Translations under genes and position numbers: made by a program
Shown here: positions 32,141 to 33,994 of the stretch, in pieces
How positions within the stretch are numbered: the stretch's first letter is position 1
Layout: every line of letters starts with the position of its first letter
The notes under the pieces: model-generated
Seen by the model: only the letters and a program-made list of their open reading frames with translations
Database searches by the model: none
Told to the model about the DNA's origin: nothing
Source: an uncultured Eubacteriales bacterium
GTDB taxonomy: Bacteria > Bacillota > Clostridia > Christensenellales > Aristaeellaceae
NCBI GenBank assembly: GCA_902801165.1
Contig: CADCHI010000046.1
Span: forward strand, 7,410-41,403
Length of the DNA: 33,994 nt
Direction of reading: 5' to 3'

Positions 32141-32334
32141 AGCCCTCGATTCGTAATATCGAGGGCTCAGGATGTTGACAAAGTCAACAGACTGGGGACC
32201 GCTGAAAGAGCCTGCAAGGCAAGGCGGCAAGCCTGCAAAAAAGGGAGCTTACCCAGTCGTAAGTGACCGCAGCGATTTTTGCGTTTGCGGGCTTTGTCAG
32301 CGGTCTGAGCCCTCGATTCGTAATATCGAGGGCT
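32141..32334. repeat. 194-bp element with identical hairpin ends
   Basis: Two identical 27-base hairpins, at 32141-32167 and 32308-32334, have AGCCCTCGAT and ATCGAGGGCT arms around a 7-base loop. Next to each, inside, sits an imperfect inverted repeat: GGCTCAG...TGACAAAG against CTTTGTCA...CTGAGCC. Inner pairs such as GACTGGG (32193) with CCCAGTC (32252) add more stem. No open frame is present. It resembles a MITE or REP-like non-autonomous element, perhaps transcribed as a structured RNA. Confidence 0.7.
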
Positions 32335-32338
32335 TTTA
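32308..32338 (+). terminator. Hairpin-TTTT terminator after the ATPase
   Basis: The right-end hairpin of the element (10-base stem) is directly followed by TTTTAGG on the plus strand and can end ATPase transcripts. From 32339 to 32501 I see no gene. Confidence 0.5.
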
Positions 32339-32501
32339 GGGTGGATTTCATATCAGCCGACGGCAGCAATGCCCCCTTGGAAAGGACCGTCGATCCCTGC
32401 CGCCATGGTTTCCATTTATGCCAACCCATCATAAACACCCATTGGACAGTTCATCACGGGGTTTGGTAACATAAACCTCCAAATGAGGTCAGCCGGTCAA
32501 A

Positions 32502-32520
32502 GGAGGCGTTTTGCGCCTCC
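32502..32520 (-). terminator. Terminator of the LOG-SDR operon
   Basis: GGAGGCG and CGCCTCC arms enclose CAAAA (minus strand) and are followed by TTTGACC. It lies 27 bases after the LOG-family stop codon. Confidence 0.55.
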
Positions 32521-32546
32521 ACTCCGGGTACGGTTATATCTCCGTT

Positions 32547-33080
32547 CTATCCCTCCAGGATCTCCGCGATCTCGCCGAGGCTGGCCGCAAAGCGTATGCC
32601 CGCCTGGCGCTGGGGCGTGGACAGGCCCATTTCGATCATGTGGGAGAGCAAGGCGCGCAGCCCCGCGTAGTAGCCGTTCAGGTCGTAGAGTATGCAAGGC
32701 GCGTCCAGGTGCCCGAGGGACACCATCGACATCACCTCGGCAATCTCCTCCAGGGTGCCCGTCCCGCCTGGGAAGGCAATGAAGGCGTCGCCCAGCTCGA
32801 TCATCTTCGCCTTGCGCTGGGGCATGTCCTCGGTGACGATCAGCCGGGTGATGGCGTCGTACTCAAAGCCCGCCTCGATGAAGAACCGGGGCTCCACGCC
32901 CGTCACCTCGCCGCCGGCCAGCAGGACGCTCTCCGCCAGCTCGCCCATCAGGCCCGACTTCGAGCCGCCGTAGACCAGCCCGTGTCCGCGCCTGCCGATC
33001 CACTCCCCCAGCTCCCGCACCGCGATTCGCAGGGCCGGGTCGTTCCCGGGATTCGCGCCCAGGTATACCGTGATGTTCAA
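32547..33080 (-). CDS. LOG-family protein (TIGR00730), nucleoside 5'-monophosphate phosphoribohydrolase-like
   Basis: 177 residues with the LOG motif PGGTGTLEE (104-112) and the preceding GGSKSGLMG (38-46) that bind the ribose-phosphate. Members cleave adenine or cytokinin-type bases from nucleoside monophosphates; the bacterial role is not firmly established. The start is the rare TTG at 33078-33080: AGGGGG precedes it by 8 bases and no ATG is in place. It follows the SDR gene by 19 bases on the same strand, so the two form an operon. Confidence 0.88.
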   Translation of the reverse strand: MNITVYLGANPGNDPALRIAVRELGEWIGRRGHGLVYGGSKSGLMGELAESVLLAGGEVTGVEPRFFIEAGFEYDAITRLIVTEDMPQRKAKMIELGDAFIAFPGGTGTLEEIAEVMSMVSLGHLDAPCILYDLNGYYAGLRALLSHMIEMGLSTPQRQAGIRFAASLGEIAEILEG

Positions 33081-33099
33081 GCCATTATCCCCCTCGCCG

Positions 33100-33813
33100 T
33101 CATTTGCTTTCGTAGGTCCAGCCGTGCTCGCCGTGGTAGATCATCAGGCGCGTCATGCCGCCGTCCACGCAGATGTTCTCGCCGGTGATGAAGCCCGCCG
33201 CATCCGAGCACAGGAACAGGGCCAGCTCCGCGATGTCCCCGGGCCTCCCCACGCGGCCCACGGGCTGCTGCACGGCGTCGGGACCTTCGATGGTCGAGCC
33301 GGTGGTGTCGATCCAACCCGGGGAGATGCTGTTCACCCGCACCCGGCCCGCGAGGCTCATGGCCATCGCGTGGGTCAGCGCGGAGATGCCGCCCTTGGCC
33401 GCGGCGTAGCTCTCCGTCTGGGGCTGGCTCATGCGGTCCCGGGAGGAGGAGATGTTCACCACCGCCGCCCCGGGCCGGAAGGCCGGCAGCAGCAGCTTCG
33501 TCAGGTAGAAGGGCGCGGCGGTCCCCACGGCCAGCGCGCGCATGAAGTCGTCGAAGCCGCACTCGTCGATGCCCTTCATCAGCGGCGGCGCGTTGTTGAC
33601 CAGATAGTCCACTCCGCCGCCTTCCATGACGTTCGCCGCAAAGCACTCCAGCACCGCAGGGTCGCCCACGTCCCCCACGAACCAGTCGCCCGGCGAGGCG
33701 TCGATCACATGTACCCGCGCGCCCCGGGCCCGAAAGCCCTCGGCGATCGCCAGCCCGATGCCGTGGGCGCCGCCCGTGACCACCGCGGTCTTGCCTTCAA
33801 ACATGGCGCTCAT
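33100..33813 (-). CDS. Short-chain dehydrogenase/reductase
   Basis: 237 residues of the classical SDR family: TGGAHGIG (13-20) binds the cofactor, NNAP (73-76) replaces the usual NNAG, the serine is in ISSSRD (121-124), and Y136-x3-K140 is the catalytic pair (SYAAAKGG). The C-terminal CVDGG(M) end is typical. It oxidises or reduces an alcohol/ketone with NAD(P); substrate unknown. GGAGG is 8 bases from ATG 33813. First gene of a two-gene operon with the LOG protein. Confidence 0.9.
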   Translation of the reverse strand: MSAMFEGKTAVVTGGAHGIGLAIAEGFRARGARVHVIDASPGDWFVGDVGDPAVLECFAANVMEGGGVDYLVNNAPPLMKGIDECGFDDFMRALAVGTAAPFYLTKLLLPAFRPGAAVVNISSSRDRMSQPQTESYAAAKGGISALTHAMAMSLAGRVRVNSISPGWIDTTGSTIEGPDAVQQPVGRVGRPGDIAELALFLCSDAAGFITGENICVDGGMTRLMIYHGEHGWTYESK

Positions 33814-33880
33814 CGCTCCCGCCTCCGTTTCACATCTGATTTATAAGCCGCGCCTTACTTACCCAGCTTTCGCTGAGTTA

Positions 33881-33905
33881 TTGACAAACGGCTCTCTTGT
33901 ATAAT
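33881..33905 (+). promoter_or_regulatory. Outward promoter at the right edge
   Basis: TTGACA (33881-33886) and TATAAT (33900-33905) are perfect hexamers but only 13 bases apart, short of the usual 16-18, so one of them may be chance. Transcription would run right into an unread region; 33906-33994 has small hairpins (GAGGG...CCCTC) but no start codon with a ribosome site. Confidence 0.35.
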
Positions 33906-33994
33906 GTATTTGGGTTTTGAGAGGGGCCCATACCCTCGAAAAGACTTGTTCGATTACCGCAAATGTGCGATAATTGAGCCATTGGGCGGAGAGG

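Noticed and set aside
33906-33994. T-box or other known leader RNA at the right edge
   Set aside because: No T-box core (e.g. AGGGTGGNACCGCG) or other recognised signature.
1-33994. tRNA or rRNA genes
   Set aside because: No CCA-ended cloverleaf or rRNA-like text was found on either strand by reading.

Overview
The window looks like a high-GC chromosome segment from a strictly anaerobic, probably gut-associated member of the Clostridia (Bacillota). The evidence is strong GGAGG-type ribosome binding sites, TTGACA/TATAAT promoters, an AraC-GH39 fusion regulator, DUF4405 and flavodoxin redox genes, and a cobalamin riboswitch ahead of a hemA-first tetrapyrrole operon. The assignment is inference from gene content; there is no rRNA or tRNA in the window.

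Region 1 (1-9160) is a TetR-controlled redox operon on the minus strand. Starting at 8250 it reads two aldo/keto reductases, a flavin reductase, a lipobox-free secreted DUF362 protein, an ArsP/YraQ-type permease, a cytosolic flavodoxin, an exported flavodoxin, a DUF4405 membrane cytochrome-like protein fused to partial FGE-sulfatase and flavodoxin domains, and an Isf-type iron-sulfur flavoprotein. A hairpin terminator follows at 331-368. The tetR gene sits just upstream, and four copies of the palindrome TGACA-N3-TGTCA are placed two and two on the operon promoter and the tetR promoter. Together they look like a chemically induced reductase and electron-transfer unit with parts on both sides of the membrane.

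Region 2 (9217-16463) is a carbohydrate operon on the minus strand: nucleoside hydrolase-like protein, AraC-GH39 regulator/xylosidase, sugar ABC ATPase, ABC permease fused to a beta-phosphoglucomutase tail, and a GH35-like/DUF5597 glycosidase. It is visibly decaying. The ATPase lacks its Walker A end and has one TAG, one TAA and one TGA in frame; the permease and the phosphomutase are spliced into one short frame. A 76-bp repeat lies between the phosphomutase tail and the glycosidase, and an inverted copy lies at the left edge, so the two copies bound about 11 kb.

Region 3 (16768-18724, plus strand) holds an SGNH/GDSL hydrolase and an IolG-like inositol/sugar dehydrogenase.

Region 4 (18951-29361, minus strand) is a tetrapyrrole/cobalamin operon behind a cobalamin riboswitch and an intrinsic terminator: hemA, hemB, hemL, hemC, cobA-hemD, cbiL, an ABC-2 ATPase and permease, a membrane-anchored protein with two copies of an unrecognised domain, and a short precorrin-2 dehydrogenase. 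It carries glutamyl-tRNA to (sirohydrochlorin or) precorrin-3; no heme-branch gene is present. The ABC transporter and the two-domain protein are the least explained part.

Region 5 (29390-33994) has a TetR gene divergent from a heavy-metal P1B-type ATPase, a 194-bp palindrome-ended element, a LOG-family gene with a TTG start and an SDR gene, and an outward-facing promoter at the right edge leading to something beyond the window.
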